This document shows positions 44,335 to 53,406 of a stretch of DNA of 64,000 bases, one piece after another; position 1 is the stretch's first letter, and each line of letters starts with the position of its first letter. A program made the position numbers and the translations under genes. The notes beneath the pieces were generated by a model. That model ran no database searches and had not been told where the DNA came from. It saw only the letters and a list, made by a program, of their open reading frames with translations. Source of the DNA: Bdellovibrio sp. qaytius (GTDB lineage: Bacteria; Bdellovibrionota; Bdellovibrionia; Bdellovibrionales; Bdellovibrionaceae); NCBI GenBank assembly GCA_004011035.1, contig CP025734.1, positions 2,440,001 through 2,504,000 of the forward strand, read 5' to 3'.

Positions 44335-45414
44335 CTACTTCATTTCTGGAATTTTACTAGCTAACACGTCTAAGAACTTATCTTGAAACACTAATGGTGT
44401 GCCAGCAAGACTGATATTATAAAAACTTTCAGCCATGCTGTCTGCATTTCTAAAAAAGTGATCTAATGATGGAACTTGTTCAGCCTGAATTTTCACTTCT
44501 CTAGTTTTATTAATGCCCGAATTAAACTTTTGAATTTCTGGCCACTGCGAACCAATAAAATCACCATTGCCTAAGAGCATAAATACTTTGGCTGACGATT
44601 TGACCCAGTTTTTAGCAAGATCTAAATCAGCTAACTGCTGCATGTAAGTGTAATGCGCCGGAAACTCTAAGTAGAACTTGCCTTGAGGGTAAACTTTTAG
44701 AATTTCTGCTGGAGTTTTTTTATTGATGAAAAATTCTTTAGCTACGTAATCGTGAATTTTCATTTCGTTAGTCACTTGCTCTGGTGTCATACCTGATAAA
44801 AGCAACTGACGCATATTATTGGTGTGATCGTAGTCATACCAACGTTCTGCTAAGGTACCCATAACAATCACTGTATGAACTGGAACTTGTTCAATTAATA
44901 AAGGTGCAATCACTCCACCAATGCTGTGCCCGAAAATTGAAACGCGATCACTATTTACGAAGTTATAACTTTTTAAAGCTTTTAATCCCGCAACGTATCC
45001 TGCAAGTTCACGATCAAAGTTTTGCTCAGCACAAGCTTGGCCTTTGCTATCGCCCATACCTGTTTTTTCAACTCGCATGGTAACAAAACCATTTTTAGTC
45101 ATGAATTCGATAATTTTTTTATAAGCATCAACTGTCGGCACAGCCCCTGAAAAATCTAATGAATAACAGCCAAGGCCTCCTACAAGTAATAAGGCTGGGT
45201 GTGGGCCGGTCTTATTAGGGATGGTCACAATCACGCGCTGAAGCTCGTTGGCTACCTTTACAGAGCCGTATTGAACACTATAATCAGCACTTGTCTCGTA
45301 AGCCTTAGGGGCGCCAAGCTCATTCGGTATTGAGCTCTCTTCTGATGCTGGGGCGTTTACTGCAGTTAAGATTAAACAGATACAAATTAATTTAGAAATT
45401 TTTTTAATATTCAT
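44335..45414 (-). CDS. Secreted alpha/beta-hydrolase
   Basis: Signal peptide (residues 1-24, ending APASE). Oxyanion loop LLLVGGLGCYS (about 75-85), nucleophile elbow GHSIGG (Ser164), possible acid in LLGNGDFIG and His in SLDHFFRNAD. It fits the dipeptidyl-peptidase/acetyl xylan esterase-like group of peptidase S9 or S33-type hydrolases. Substrate unknown. No cell-wall domain attached. Confidence 0.75.
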   Translation of the reverse strand: MNIKKISKLICICLILTAVNAPASEESSIPNELGAPKAYETSADYSVQYGSVKVANELQRVIVTIPNKTGPHPALLLVGGLGCYSLDFSGAVPTVDAYKKIIEFMTKNGFVTMRVEKTGMGDSKGQACAEQNFDRELAGYVAGLKALKSYNFVNSDRVSIFGHSIGGVIAPLLIEQVPVHTVIVMGTLAERWYDYDHTNNMRQLLLSGMTPEQVTNEMKIHDYVAKEFFINKKTPAEILKVYPQGKFYLEFPAHYTYMQQLADLDLAKNWVKSSAKVFMLLGNGDFIGSQWPEIQKFNSGINKTREVKIQAEQVPSLDHFFRNADSMAESFYNISLAGTPLVFQDKFLDVLASKIPEMK

Positions 45415-45525
45415 GAGTGCTATAAACCCCTTTTAAGGGGGCATTGCTTGGAAAAAATTGCTCTTTAGTCAGTTAATGGGCTCAGGCTATTGTAACCCTG
45501 TCGTGAGTTGTGTAATTCATACCTT

Positions 45526-46371
45526 ATGAACGGCAGCTTCAAACTGAATATTCAAAGCCAGTACAATATCACAACCTTAATTAAGGCTGATCTTGAACAA
45601 TTCACGGGCCAGACAGTTTGTGAAATGCCAGGCATTGAATTTATTGTGCCTACGCCTTTTATTTCAGAAGTTCACACGCGCGGTAAAAAAATAAAACCAT
45701 CGACAACTAAAGTTTTACTTTTTAATGGCACTGAAAAACACACTGAAATTTACCAAAATGTAACAGGCCAATTACAATCTGTTGTGATCGCCAAAGATTA
45801 TTTAAATAAATTATGTGATCCATTAGGTGTTAACGCTTCAGAAATTTTATTTGATCCAGTTGAGCTTGAGCAAGGCGCTGAGATTTCAACTTTAATGAAT
45901 AAGTTAATTCATTTCTCTAAGCCTGAACATTTAGGTAGTTCAATGACGGTTGATTGTTTAGCCACTGAGCTCGCATTATTAACACTGACTCGCTATAATC
46001 ACACCGACACATTTAAAATTAATCGCGCTGTGGATTCAGGGCATTTTCCGGTTTCGATTGATAAAATGAAGCGAGTAATTCACAGCCACATCGGCAACGC
46101 TGAATTTGACTTAGATCAATTATCTAAAGAAGTGGGCTTAAGTAAATTTCATATGATTCGTGTATTTCGTGATGCCGTTGGCGCATCACCCGCGAAATAC
46201 CTAGCACGTATCAAAATTGATTTAGCCAAAGAATTATTATCACAAACTAAAAATTCGATCATATCAATTTCGACAGAACTTGGCTTTGATCATCTTTCGA
46301 CTTTCAATAAATCATTTAAAGCGACAACGGGATTATCACCGAGTCAGTACCGATCGCAACACAATGCTTAA
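45526..46371 (+). CDS. AraC-family transcriptional regulator
   Basis: The C-terminal 100 residues hold two helix-turn-helix motifs: DLDQLSKEVGLSKFHMIRVFRDAVGASPAKYLARIKIDLAKELL and then ISISTELGFDHLSTFNKSFKATTGLSPSQYR. The N-terminal half is a beta-rich cupin-like sensor. A TTG is possible at 45508, but the ATG at 45526 gives a normal start. It overlaps the aspartic protease gene by 8 nt, so it may control that gene. Confidence 0.92.
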   Translation: MNGSFKLNIQSQYNITTLIKADLEQFTGQTVCEMPGIEFIVPTPFISEVHTRGKKIKPSTTKVLLFNGTEKHTEIYQNVTGQLQSVVIAKDYLNKLCDPLGVNASEILFDPVELEQGAEISTLMNKLIHFSKPEHLGSSMTVDCLATELALLTLTRYNHTDTFKINRAVDSGHFPVSIDKMKRVIHSHIGNAEFDLDQLSKEVGLSKFHMIRVFRDAVGASPAKYLARIKIDLAKELLSQTKNSIISISTELGFDHLSTFNKSFKATTGLSPSQYRSQHNA

Positions 46372-47527
46372 ATATTATTTTCTTTTATTCGTTTTTTGTT
46401 TTTCAACTCAAGTGACCGCGGCACCTGTTACGATGCCCTTTGAATTTGTTGATAACCGCATTTTTGTGAATATTAAAATAAATGGCGAAGGCCCATTTGT
46501 GATGATGTTAGATACAGGCGCTTCAAATATTTTAGATTCTGCGACTGCCGCAAAGTTAAATATACCCACGCACGATGCATTTCCTATTCAAGGTGGAGGC
46601 GAATTTAGCGTGATGGCCTCAACGGGTGATGTTCAATTGATGGATATCGCAGGGCTTAAATTTTCAAATCAAAAATTTATGATCGTCGATATATCAGGAA
46701 TGAAAAATGCGATTGGCTTTAAAAAATTTGACGGCCTGATCGGTTACGAAGTTTTTCGCAGTTACATTACTGAAATTAATTTTGAAAAAAAACAACTGAC
46801 ACTTACGGCACCTATTGAGTTCAACACACAGCCTACGGGTGAAGTTATTTCGTTTTTAGGATTTGATGGCACAATACCTTTAGTTGAAGCCACGATTGAT
46901 GGCGTACGCGGAAAGTTTTGGCTTGATACCGGCGATCGCGCGGCGATGACTTTAACTACTCCATTTATTCAGGCTCATAATTTAAAAGCGATTTACAAAC
47001 CAACTTTTGAACTGATCACAGGTTGGGGTATCGCTGGGCCATTACAAACACAAATTATTCGCGCAGGCCAAGTTACATTAGGTAAAGAAACATTTGTGCG
47101 TCCTGTACTAAGACTTCCGACGGCGACAAAGGGTGGAATGACGAGCACGACGGCTGATGGCACTATTGGTAACGAGCTTCTGCATCGATTTAATTTAACG
47201 ATCAATTATTTTAAGCGACAAATTGTTTTAACTAGAAATGCTTTTTACAACAACGAGTATAACTTTGATCGCAGTGGCATGTGGTTAATGACTGAGGGCG
47301 CGAACTTTAAAGTGTTAGATGTATTTAAAAATAGCCCCGCTGATAAAGCCGGGCTTCAAATTGGTGATATCGTAACAGCTGTGGATAACACGCCCACAGC
47401 GATTTTATTTTTGCCTTCACTGCGCGATCAATTATCTAGCCCGCAGTCCAAAGCAGTCACTCTGAGTATAGAATCACAAAAGATTAAACGTGATGTGGTT
47501 ATTCTTCTTGAAGATTTAGTTCCGTAA
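46364..47527 (+). CDS. Secreted aspartic protease with two DTG motifs and a PDZ domain
   Basis: Signal peptide (residues 1-20, ending VTAA). Two retropepsin-like halves each carry a catalytic triad: MMLDTGASN (Asp50) and FWLDTGDRA (Asp188). A PDZ domain lies at the C-terminus (about 315-385, FKNSPADKAGLQIGDIVTAV). The start is ATG at 46364; the frame is open further upstream but the signal peptide sets this start. It overlaps the AraC gene end. Two DTG sites in one chain suggest a monomeric, pepsin-like two-lobed enzyme. Confidence 0.85.
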   Translation: MLKYYFLLFVFCFSTQVTAAPVTMPFEFVDNRIFVNIKINGEGPFVMMLDTGASNILDSATAAKLNIPTHDAFPIQGGGEFSVMASTGDVQLMDIAGLKFSNQKFMIVDISGMKNAIGFKKFDGLIGYEVFRSYITEINFEKKQLTLTAPIEFNTQPTGEVISFLGFDGTIPLVEATIDGVRGKFWLDTGDRAAMTLTTPFIQAHNLKAIYKPTFELITGWGIAGPLQTQIIRAGQVTLGKETFVRPVLRLPTATKGGMTSTTADGTIGNELLHRFNLTINYFKRQIVLTRNAFYNNEYNFDRSGMWLMTEGANFKVLDVFKNSPADKAGLQIGDIVTAVDNTPTAILFLPSLRDQLSSPQSKAVTLSIESQKIKRDVVILLEDLVP

Positions 47528-47532
47528 ATTAA

Positions 47533-48750
47533 CTAGTTTAAAACTTTCGGCAATTGAATTTTAACAATTGTTCCCTGATTCGCTGGACTTACGATGACTA
47601 ATTTACCACCAACTGCCTCGATAGCATTTTTAGCATGAAATAGACCTAGTCCCGTGCCCGAACTTGTATGGCTTTCTTTACCAAAAGAAGCGCCTTTTTG
47701 ACCTAATTTATCAATTAAGTGATGAGGTATACCTTTACCGTTATCTACTACAACAAATTCAAAATAATTTTCATTCGTCAGAAAACTACATAATATCTGA
47801 CCTTTGTTTAAGTCTACAGCCTCAATTGAATTATTTATTAAGTTTGATAACATTCGTTCTAATTCAGATTCCTTTAGCTTAGACGAAATTTCTAAATCTC
47901 GGCGAACTATGTCATGCTTCAAGACCACGCCCTTATTTAAAACTACTTTCTTTTCGTTGATAATTTTTTCGACTAAATTTTGTGGATTAATTTTATAACC
48001 ATATGAATTTGCATTGGTACGCTTACTTAGTAGTTCTGATGCAATACTATTAATTCGCTCAACAGCCTGATTGATTAAATCTTTTTTTTCGTCTGATGCA
48101 TCTGTAAGTAGAGGTACAATCATATTTAGCACTGATAGTGGTGATCGAATATCATGTGCAACTTGTTTGGCTTGAGTTGATAAGGCTTCATTAATCGTTG
48201 CAATTTCTGACAATCTTAGCAATTCAGTTTCATTTTTGATTTGTTCTTCGCGCGCTACAATTCTTTTTAAGAAAAATACAAAAACCGAACTCAGGATAAC
48301 AATATATCCTACGATCATTAAATAAATGTACATTAATTCATTTGCCGAAGAATACACAGTCATTCGCAACTTTGAAAATTGCGCTTGTTGAACGTTGCTA
48401 AAGAAGCCTCGATGTACAACTATAAACGTGTGATTGCTGTAGCTTACACTGCTAACTGGAAAACGTTCACCAGTAGCAAATACTTCCCGACCATCGCTGT
48501 CAGTTACGGAAAACCCTTTAATATATGAGTCTTCATGTATACTTCGTTGAAGTTTAGAAAATGAAGATATGTAATTTCCCTGATCTAATGAAACCTGTTC
48601 AGTGTTTAACCATACTTTTAATAGATCAGAGGTCGCTTTTTCAAAGAACTCTCCCATGACGATAAAACACGAGATAGATAAAGTTAAAAATGCAATTATC
48701 ATTAGAATTAAATGTTTTCGTTTAAATACAAAGTCGTTCAACGTCACCAC
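47533..48750 (-). CDS. Membrane sensor histidine kinase
   Basis: TM helices near residues 22-42 and 146-170 (counting from a TTG at 48774) enclose a periplasmic sensor of about 100 residues. The kinase core has the phospho-acceptor VAHDIRSPL (His207), N-box NLINNSIEAV, G1/F/G2 box DNGKGIP, FGKESHTSSGTGLGL. The start is uncertain: TTG 48774, GTG 48750 or TTG 48741 (with GGTGG upstream) are possible; all overlap the YcaO-like gene. No response regulator is adjacent. Confidence 0.85.
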   Translation of the reverse strand: MVTLNDFVFKRKHLILMIIAFLTLSISCFIVMGEFFEKATSDLLKVWLNTEQVSLDQGNYISSFSKLQRSIHEDSYIKGFSVTDSDGREVFATGERFPVSSVSYSNHTFIVVHRGFFSNVQQAQFSKLRMTVYSSANELMYIYLMIVGYIVILSSVFVFFLKRIVAREEQIKNETELLRLSEIATINEALSTQAKQVAHDIRSPLSVLNMIVPLLTDASDEKKDLINQAVERINSIASELLSKRTNANSYGYKINPQNLVEKIINEKKVVLNKGVVLKHDIVRRDLEISSKLKESELERMLSNLINNSIEAVDLNKGQILCSFLTNENYFEFVVVDNGKGIPHHLIDKLGQKGASFGKESHTSSGTGLGLFHAKNAIEAVGGKLVIVSPANQGTIVKIQLPKVLN

Positions 48751-49606
48751 CCATAAATATAGGTTGATTTTCAAAATAGCATCTATGTAGATAAATCAAA
48801 TCTGAATGTTCATGTTTAACCGATGTATCTAAGATTAAATCTGGTAAAACGATTGCACTACTACCTTTAAGGCCGATTCTATTCTCTACTATTTGATTTA
48901 ATTTTCCGCTCGCAAAAAGAAAAAGACGTTGCTCGTAAAAGCTTGCTCCCGTTAGATCAAACTCAGGATTCTTCTGTGTTACAAACAAATGCCTCAAAAG
49001 CTCACCATATGCCTGGGTATATCGATGATTGTCTTCAGATAATGAACAGGCTCCGCCAGTGACATATCCGCCGTTCTTTATCTTTGCTAGTAAAATTGAT
49101 AAACAATAGACTCCTGAGACATCTTTAACCAGAATTTCCTTAATGAATTCCAGATTAAATTGTTTAATTAAATTTTCTGTACTGCCTTGAACAACTGGGT
49201 GGGGCAAAATCGTAAATGCTGTTTCTGTTTTATCCCACCATGTCGCCCATAAAAATCTCTCGACAGCTTCGTTAAATGCATTTTCTCTGCCTCTACGATT
49301 AGCTTCCTCAAAATTTTTCTCTAAAATCGGATATGCTGCAAACCCATCAGATCGGCCATAAGATGTAATATTTTTTTCTAGTGTGTTTCTAGATAAAATT
49401 CTCTCACAGTGCTCTGTCAAAGCCTTCATGAAAGCGATTTTTCTATTTCTATCAATACCCATTCTTACTGATTCTGAAATATAATGAGACGATTTCGTGT
49501 CAAAACATGAAACTATGGTCCAATCAAACCACTCTGCAACTTCAATATTTGCAGGCAGTAGGTTTCTGGCCTCTAATTCAGCGAGGTACAAGGCAAGAGT
49601 ATCCAT
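48722..49606 (-). CDS. Compact YcaO-like protein
   Basis: The nucleotide-binding glutamates of YcaO proteins are visible: ALTEHCER (E65, E68-R69), the SDGFAAYP turn (86-93), EAVERFLWATWW (E113, E116-R117) and the AYGELLRHLF helix (199-208). YcaO enzymes activate amide backbones with ATP to make azolines, thioamides or amidines on peptides. At 294 aa it is shorter than typical (about 400-600), so it is a minimal core. It starts 1 nt after the SBP stop and overlaps the kinase gene. No E1-like partner protein is adjacent. Confidence 0.75.
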   Translation of the reverse strand: MDTLALYLAELEARNLLPANIEVAEWFDWTIVSCFDTKSSHYISESVRMGIDRNRKIAFMKALTEHCERILSRNTLEKNITSYGRSDGFAAYPILEKNFEEANRRGRENAFNEAVERFLWATWWDKTETAFTILPHPVVQGSTENLIKQFNLEFIKEILVKDVSGVYCLSILLAKIKNGGYVTGGACSLSEDNHRYTQAYGELLRHLFVTQKNPEFDLTGASFYEQRLFLFASGKLNQIVENRIGLKGSSAIVLPDLILDTSVKHEHSDLIYLHRCYFENQPIFMGGDVERLCI

Positions 49607-49607
49607 G

Positions 49608-51155
49608 CTATAGAGAAATCTGCCAAGGCGCCGGTGAAGTAATTGCTTGAGGTAAATTTAAATTTTTAGTCTTTGAGTTTGTAATATACAATCTTCTAAA
49701 GTGAATGAGCGGCGCAATGATAGAATTACTATAAATATGTTTATTCAATAATTTAATTCTATCATTAACATTCGAATCAACTGTTTCATCTTCAATATCT
49801 TTGAGTAACGAATAAAGTTCTTTGTCTTCCCACACAAATGTCATAGTTTTGTGTAAATTTTTAGTAAACCACATACTTATGTCACCCACAGGGTCTTGAG
49901 CCCAAAAACCAGAAGCACCAGCAATAACAGAAATTCGATTATCTAAAAAATCATTAAGAATTTCTTCATTCTTAACTTTGTTAACAACCTCAATATCCAT
50001 ATCAAGCGATTTCGCTGCCTCAAGCACAGCCTTATAAATAAACGGTAGAACAGGCGCATTTTCAGAAACTAAAGAAATTTTACGCCCTTTAAAAGATGAA
50101 CGAAGGTCTTCGGTGATTACTGGAAAATCATTTTTTTCTAAATATCCTGGCAGTAATTGCGAAAGTAAACTTCTCTCAGAGTGTATCCCAAGGTTCATTA
50201 AATCAATCTGTTTTCTGACTTGTTCTGAGAAATAACTTCTTTGTTTAGAAGAACTAAATAACTCATTTTTTGTATTAAACCTTAAAACCCCAAAACGCGA
50301 GGCTGCCATCCAATGAAGTTGTGCATCCTCGATGTCACATTTAGAGCTTATATAATCTAATTCACTTACAGCGACTATGACGTTTTCACCTATACTAGTT
50401 TTACATAAATCAGCAATTTTTTTAAATTTGAATGTAATTTTATTTGCACTAATACTTTCAGCACCAGGCGACGCTAGATTTCTTTTTTCAAATACAATTT
50501 CTTTATCGGCTTTGCTTGCGATTCTGAAATATCCACTCGAGGGCGCAATATCACAATTGAATTTTCCGGTCTCTAAATCAATACATTTACTAGGAACAAT
50601 CGAAAATAGCTCTAGGCAAAGTCTGAACATTGGGTTCAACATTTTTTTACGAAATTTTATAATGATTTTTACACCAGAAACTTCAATGCCGACAGGATTT
50701 GTTAACAATCCCTTTTTATTTTGGCTCCATTTTTCAATGCCGATGATATCTTTAATCATTGGAAAGTCTGGCTTAAAATACCCCATGCGCAGAATAGCTA
50801 TTAAAATATCTTGAACTTCAATAGGAGTACCATCATCAAAATAGATATTACTTTTCTTCTCTAAAGTTAAGGTGCTTGAATTTGAATCGTAATCGTACTT
50901 ATCAAACACACTGCTTTTTAATAAATTATTTTTATCTACTTCAAATGGAGTAAAATAAAGCATGCGCATAACAGTTAAGTTCTGCGTTTTATCCGCGTTT
51001 AGTGGATCGAATGAATCTGGCTCTGAAGTTTCAGTAACAATATAATCAAAGTTCAATGAATTTACCTTTGCTTTGCTAGTTATCAAAAAAACTACGCCGA
51101 TGACCAAAGAAACGGTCACCATAATTGTCTTTTTAGAGATCATCCTGCGTACCAT
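49608..51155 (-). CDS. Peptide/oligopeptide-type ABC substrate-binding protein (SBP_bac_5)
   Basis: The N-terminus is basic then a hydrophobic segment (about residues 12-27), more an anchor than a lipobox. The mature part follows SBP_bac_5: PDSFDPLNADKTQNLTVMRMLYFTPFEVD, DDGTPIEVQDILIAILRM, SSGYFRI, and a C-terminal segment with IAPLIHFRR. It lacks companion permease or ATPase genes here. Start is probably ATG 51155 or 51143; the frame is open to a TTG at 51161. It overlaps the 124-aa protein gene, so translation is coupled. Confidence 0.82.
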   Translation of the reverse strand: MVRRMISKKTIMVTVSLVIGVVFLITSKAKVNSLNFDYIVTETSEPDSFDPLNADKTQNLTVMRMLYFTPFEVDKNNLLKSSVFDKYDYDSNSSTLTLEKKSNIYFDDGTPIEVQDILIAILRMGYFKPDFPMIKDIIGIEKWSQNKKGLLTNPVGIEVSGVKIIIKFRKKMLNPMFRLCLELFSIVPSKCIDLETGKFNCDIAPSSGYFRIASKADKEIVFEKRNLASPGAESISANKITFKFKKIADLCKTSIGENVIVAVSELDYISSKCDIEDAQLHWMAASRFGVLRFNTKNELFSSSKQRSYFSEQVRKQIDLMNLGIHSERSLLSQLLPGYLEKNDFPVITEDLRSSFKGRKISLVSENAPVLPFIYKAVLEAAKSLDMDIEVVNKVKNEEILNDFLDNRISVIAGASGFWAQDPVGDISMWFTKNLHKTMTFVWEDKELYSLLKDIEDETVDSNVNDRIKLLNKHIYSNSIIAPLIHFRRLYITNSKTKNLNLPQAITSPAPWQISL

Positions 51156-51507
51156 TAACAATTTTGGCAGGTTCTACTTGTATGATAACAACTTTCTTTT
51201 TGATTTGTGAATTAAGTTTTTTAATTAATGAATCTAAACTCTGATCTTTATCTGCTTCATCGACAATAACTTTAGCGACTAGACCATTTGGGTCGTAATC
51301 AATTGTATAATTTTTCTTACCTGAATTATTTAATATTGATGCTAATTTTTCGGCTGCTTGTAAATTCTCTTTCGAATCTTTAGTCGGAACTCCTAATGTT
51401 ACGATTAGATTTGAATCTCCAATACTTTCCTGTGCATAAGCAGCACTCGTTATCCCTAAAATGGCCAACGCAGAATTTAGCGCTCTGAATAAAATTTTAT
51501 TGTTCAT
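51133..51507 (-). CDS. Small secreted protein of unknown function at head of YcaO operon
   Basis: 124 aa with a Sec signal (about residues 1-25, ending AAYAQ). The mature part is a mixed alpha/beta sequence: SNLIVTLGVPT, LQAAEKLASILNN, LVAKVIVDEADKDQSLDSLIKKLNSQI, VVIIQVEPAKIVNG. No Cys, and no Ser/Thr/Cys-rich core like a RiPP precursor. AAGGGG lies before the ATG. It is first in a four-gene operon and overlaps the SBP gene. Confidence 0.7.
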   Translation of the reverse strand: MNNKILFRALNSALAILGITSAAYAQESIGDSNLIVTLGVPTKDSKENLQAAEKLASILNNSGKKNYTIDYDPNGLVAKVIVDEADKDQSLDSLIKKLNSQIKKKVVIIQVEPAKIVNGTQDDL

Positions 51508-51660
51508 AAAAACCCCTTATCTCGATGCAATATACGTGAATTGACAACGAAATCCGAGGGAAAATAGATTATTATTTATTTACTGAAGTAATTGCATTGT
51601 GACTACTTTGTTGACAGTAGAATTTCCAAAAAATTTGATCTAAAAGATCCTACAATAGAA

Positions 51661-51685
51661 CCGGTGTCCGAACATCGGACACCGG
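51661..51685 (-). terminator. Strong hairpin after the pirin gene
   Basis: CCGGTGTCCGA and TCGGACACCGG form a perfect 11-bp stem around a 3-nt loop. It lies 4 bp beyond the pirin stop on the minus strand. TTCTATTG follows, only a weak T-run. It should separate pirin from the YcaO operon. Confidence 0.65.
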
Positions 51686-51689
51686 GATA

Positions 51690-52391
51690 TTAAGCCAAAT
51701 CAAATAACAAAAACTCTGAATCACTGCCCGCTTTAAATTGGATAGCTTCAGCGTTTTCAAACCTTAAGGCGTCGCCGGCTTTAACTGATTTGCCATTCAC
51801 GGTTAAATCACCTTTTACAATTTGAATCCATGCTCCGCGGGTTTCGCGTAATTTAAAGTCTACATCGTCGCCGGCTTTTAAGCGTGAGATGTATAAATCC
51901 GCATCTTGATTGATACTGATTGATCCATCTTTGCCGTCTTGTGAAATCACGTGAACTAATTTTTGCGTATTTAATTCTGTTTCAAAAGATTTTTGGCCAT
52001 AGCTTGGTGTTCCGCCTTTAGCTTTTGGTAAAATCCAGATTTGAAAAAAGTGAGTCTCGTTAACAGGATCAGCATTGTATTCAGAATGCGCTACACCCGT
52101 GCCAGCGGTCATACGCTGAACTTCGTTAGGGCGAATAACAGTTTTATTACCCATTGAATCTTCGTGCTGTAAGCCACCACTGACCACGTACGAAATAATT
52201 TCGACGTCTCTGTGCGGATGTTTACCAAAACCTGTACCACCTTCAATGCGATCTTCGTTGATCACGCGCAGTGAACGAAAACCCATTTGTTCTGGATCAT
52301 AGTATTCTGCAAACGAGAATGTATGACGTGATTTTAACCAACCGTGGTTAGCAAGACCTCTGTCTTCGGATTTTCTGAATTGGGGTAACAT
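51690..52391 (-). CDS. Pirin-family protein
   Basis: Cupin metal motifs are present: GKHPHRDVEIISYVVSG with two His, LQHEDSMGNKT with His, and GTGVAHSEYN with His/Glu. HTFSFAEYYDPEQMGFRSLRVINED near the start is the pirin signature. It may act as a quercetin-like dioxygenase or redox sensor. The open frame reaches 52406 (TTG) but ATG 52391 has a perfect AAGGAGG 6 nt upstream, which decides the start. Divergent from the LysR gene. Confidence 0.92.
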   Translation of the reverse strand: MLPQFRKSEDRGLANHGWLKSRHTFSFAEYYDPEQMGFRSLRVINEDRIEGGTGFGKHPHRDVEIISYVVSGGLQHEDSMGNKTVIRPNEVQRMTAGTGVAHSEYNADPVNETHFFQIWILPKAKGGTPSYGQKSFETELNTQKLVHVISQDGKDGSISINQDADLYISRLKAGDDVDFKLRETRGAWIQIVKGDLTVNGKSVKAGDALRFENAEAIQFKAGSDSEFLLFDLA

Positions 52392-52475
52392 ATAGGCCTC
52401 CTTCAAATATTGATTGCCTTGATTTACTTACTTTACGGTATTTTTGATTGCTTGATTAGACCGTTTAATCTGGAT

Positions 52476-52501
52476 TTATTGTTCAACCTATTGTACAATA
52501 A
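52476..52501. promoter_or_regulatory. Inverted repeat, possible LysR operator
   Basis: TTATTGT (52476-52482) and ACAATAA (52495-52501) are a perfect inverted repeat with a 12-bp spacer in the pirin/LysR gap, 5 bp before the LysR start. This is the T-N11-A layout of LysR sites, so autoregulation and control of pirin are plausible. Confidence 0.45.
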
Positions 52502-52506
52502 TCCCT

Positions 52507-53406
52507 ATGGACTTAAATGAAATCGCAATCTTCGTCAAAGTTGTTGAAGCCGGAAGCTTTGCTAAAGCGTCTCTTCAACTCGACATGCCTAAATCAACTG
52601 TCAGCACAAAAGTATCAGCATTAGAAAAGCGCTTAGGTGTAACCCTTATTCGCCGAACGACACGCAAACTATTTGTCACTGATGCAGGCCTTGCCTATCA
52701 CAAACAGTGCCTGCAAGCGCTTAACCAAATCACCATGGCTGACGAACAAGTGACGCAAACGCAAAGTACTCCGCAAGGGTTACTTCGCATCACGGCCCCT
52801 GTTGAATTAGGTGGAGCCTTACTGCCTTCAGTGATTGAGCAATTTCAAAAATTATATCCTGCTGTGCAACTTGAAATCATTTTATCTGATAGAACTGTTG
52901 ACTTGGTCAGTGATGGCATTGACTTGGCGATCCGCGCTGGAGATTTGAGAGATTCTAGCTTGATCGCGAAAAAAATCGGTTCAGTTTATTTTGCCCCGTT
53001 CGCATCGCCTAAATATATCAAAGCCAAAGGCGAACCTAAATCTCCAAAAGATCTGCAAAATCATCAATGTTTACAATTTACTCCGTTGGGCGCTGAAAGC
53101 TGGAAGTTGAATAGCGCCAAAGGCACTCAGACTGTAACTATGAATAAATCATTAATGATGAATGATCTTAATTTAGTAAAATCTCTGGCGGTTTCAGGCT
53201 TAGGAATCGCTCTTATGCCTACGTTTTATTGTTATGCAGAGACTGGCAATAAAAAACTAGTGCGCATCTTAGATGACTGGAAGAGCGAATCACGCCCCGT
53301 ACATTTTGTGTACCCTCATCAAGCCTTTGTTTCTAAAAAACTAAGTGCCTTTTTGCAAGTGGCCACAGGAATTATACGCGAGAGTCTTGAGACTTATAAC
53401 TTTTAA
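52507..53406 (+). CDS. LysR-family transcriptional regulator
   Basis: 299 aa. N-terminal winged helix (MDLNEIAIFVKVVEAGSFAKASLQLDMPKSTVSTKVSALEKRLGVTLIRRTTRKLFVTDAG) followed by the periplasmic-binding-like effector domain (GLLRITAPVELGGALLPSVIEQFQKLYPAVQLEIILSDRTVDLVSDGIDLAIRAG). It is divergent from the pirin gene and is its probable regulator. Its 3' end overlaps the ECF permease gene by 35 bp. Confidence 0.95.
   Translation: MDLNEIAIFVKVVEAGSFAKASLQLDMPKSTVSTKVSALEKRLGVTLIRRTTRKLFVTDAGLAYHKQCLQALNQITMADEQVTQTQSTPQGLLRITAPVELGGALLPSVIEQFQKLYPAVQLEIILSDRTVDLVSDGIDLAIRAGDLRDSSLIAKKIGSVYFAPFASPKYIKAKGEPKSPKDLQNHQCLQFTPLGAESWKLNSAKGTQTVTMNKSLMMNDLNLVKSLAVSGLGIALMPTFYCYAETGNKKLVRILDDWKSESRPVHFVYPHQAFVSKKLSAFLQVATGIIRESLETYNF

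Noticed and set aside
45427-45440. CCCCTTTTAAGGGG near-palindrome upstream of the hydrolase gene
   Set aside because: The 2-nt loop is too tight for an RNA hairpin and it most likely reflects a ribosome-binding G-run on the minus strand.
51133-51507. 124-aa protein as a RiPP precursor for the YcaO-like enzyme
   Set aside because: It has a Sec signal and a mixed alpha/beta mature part without a Cys/Ser/Thr-rich core, so a classical precursor role is unlikely, though not excluded.
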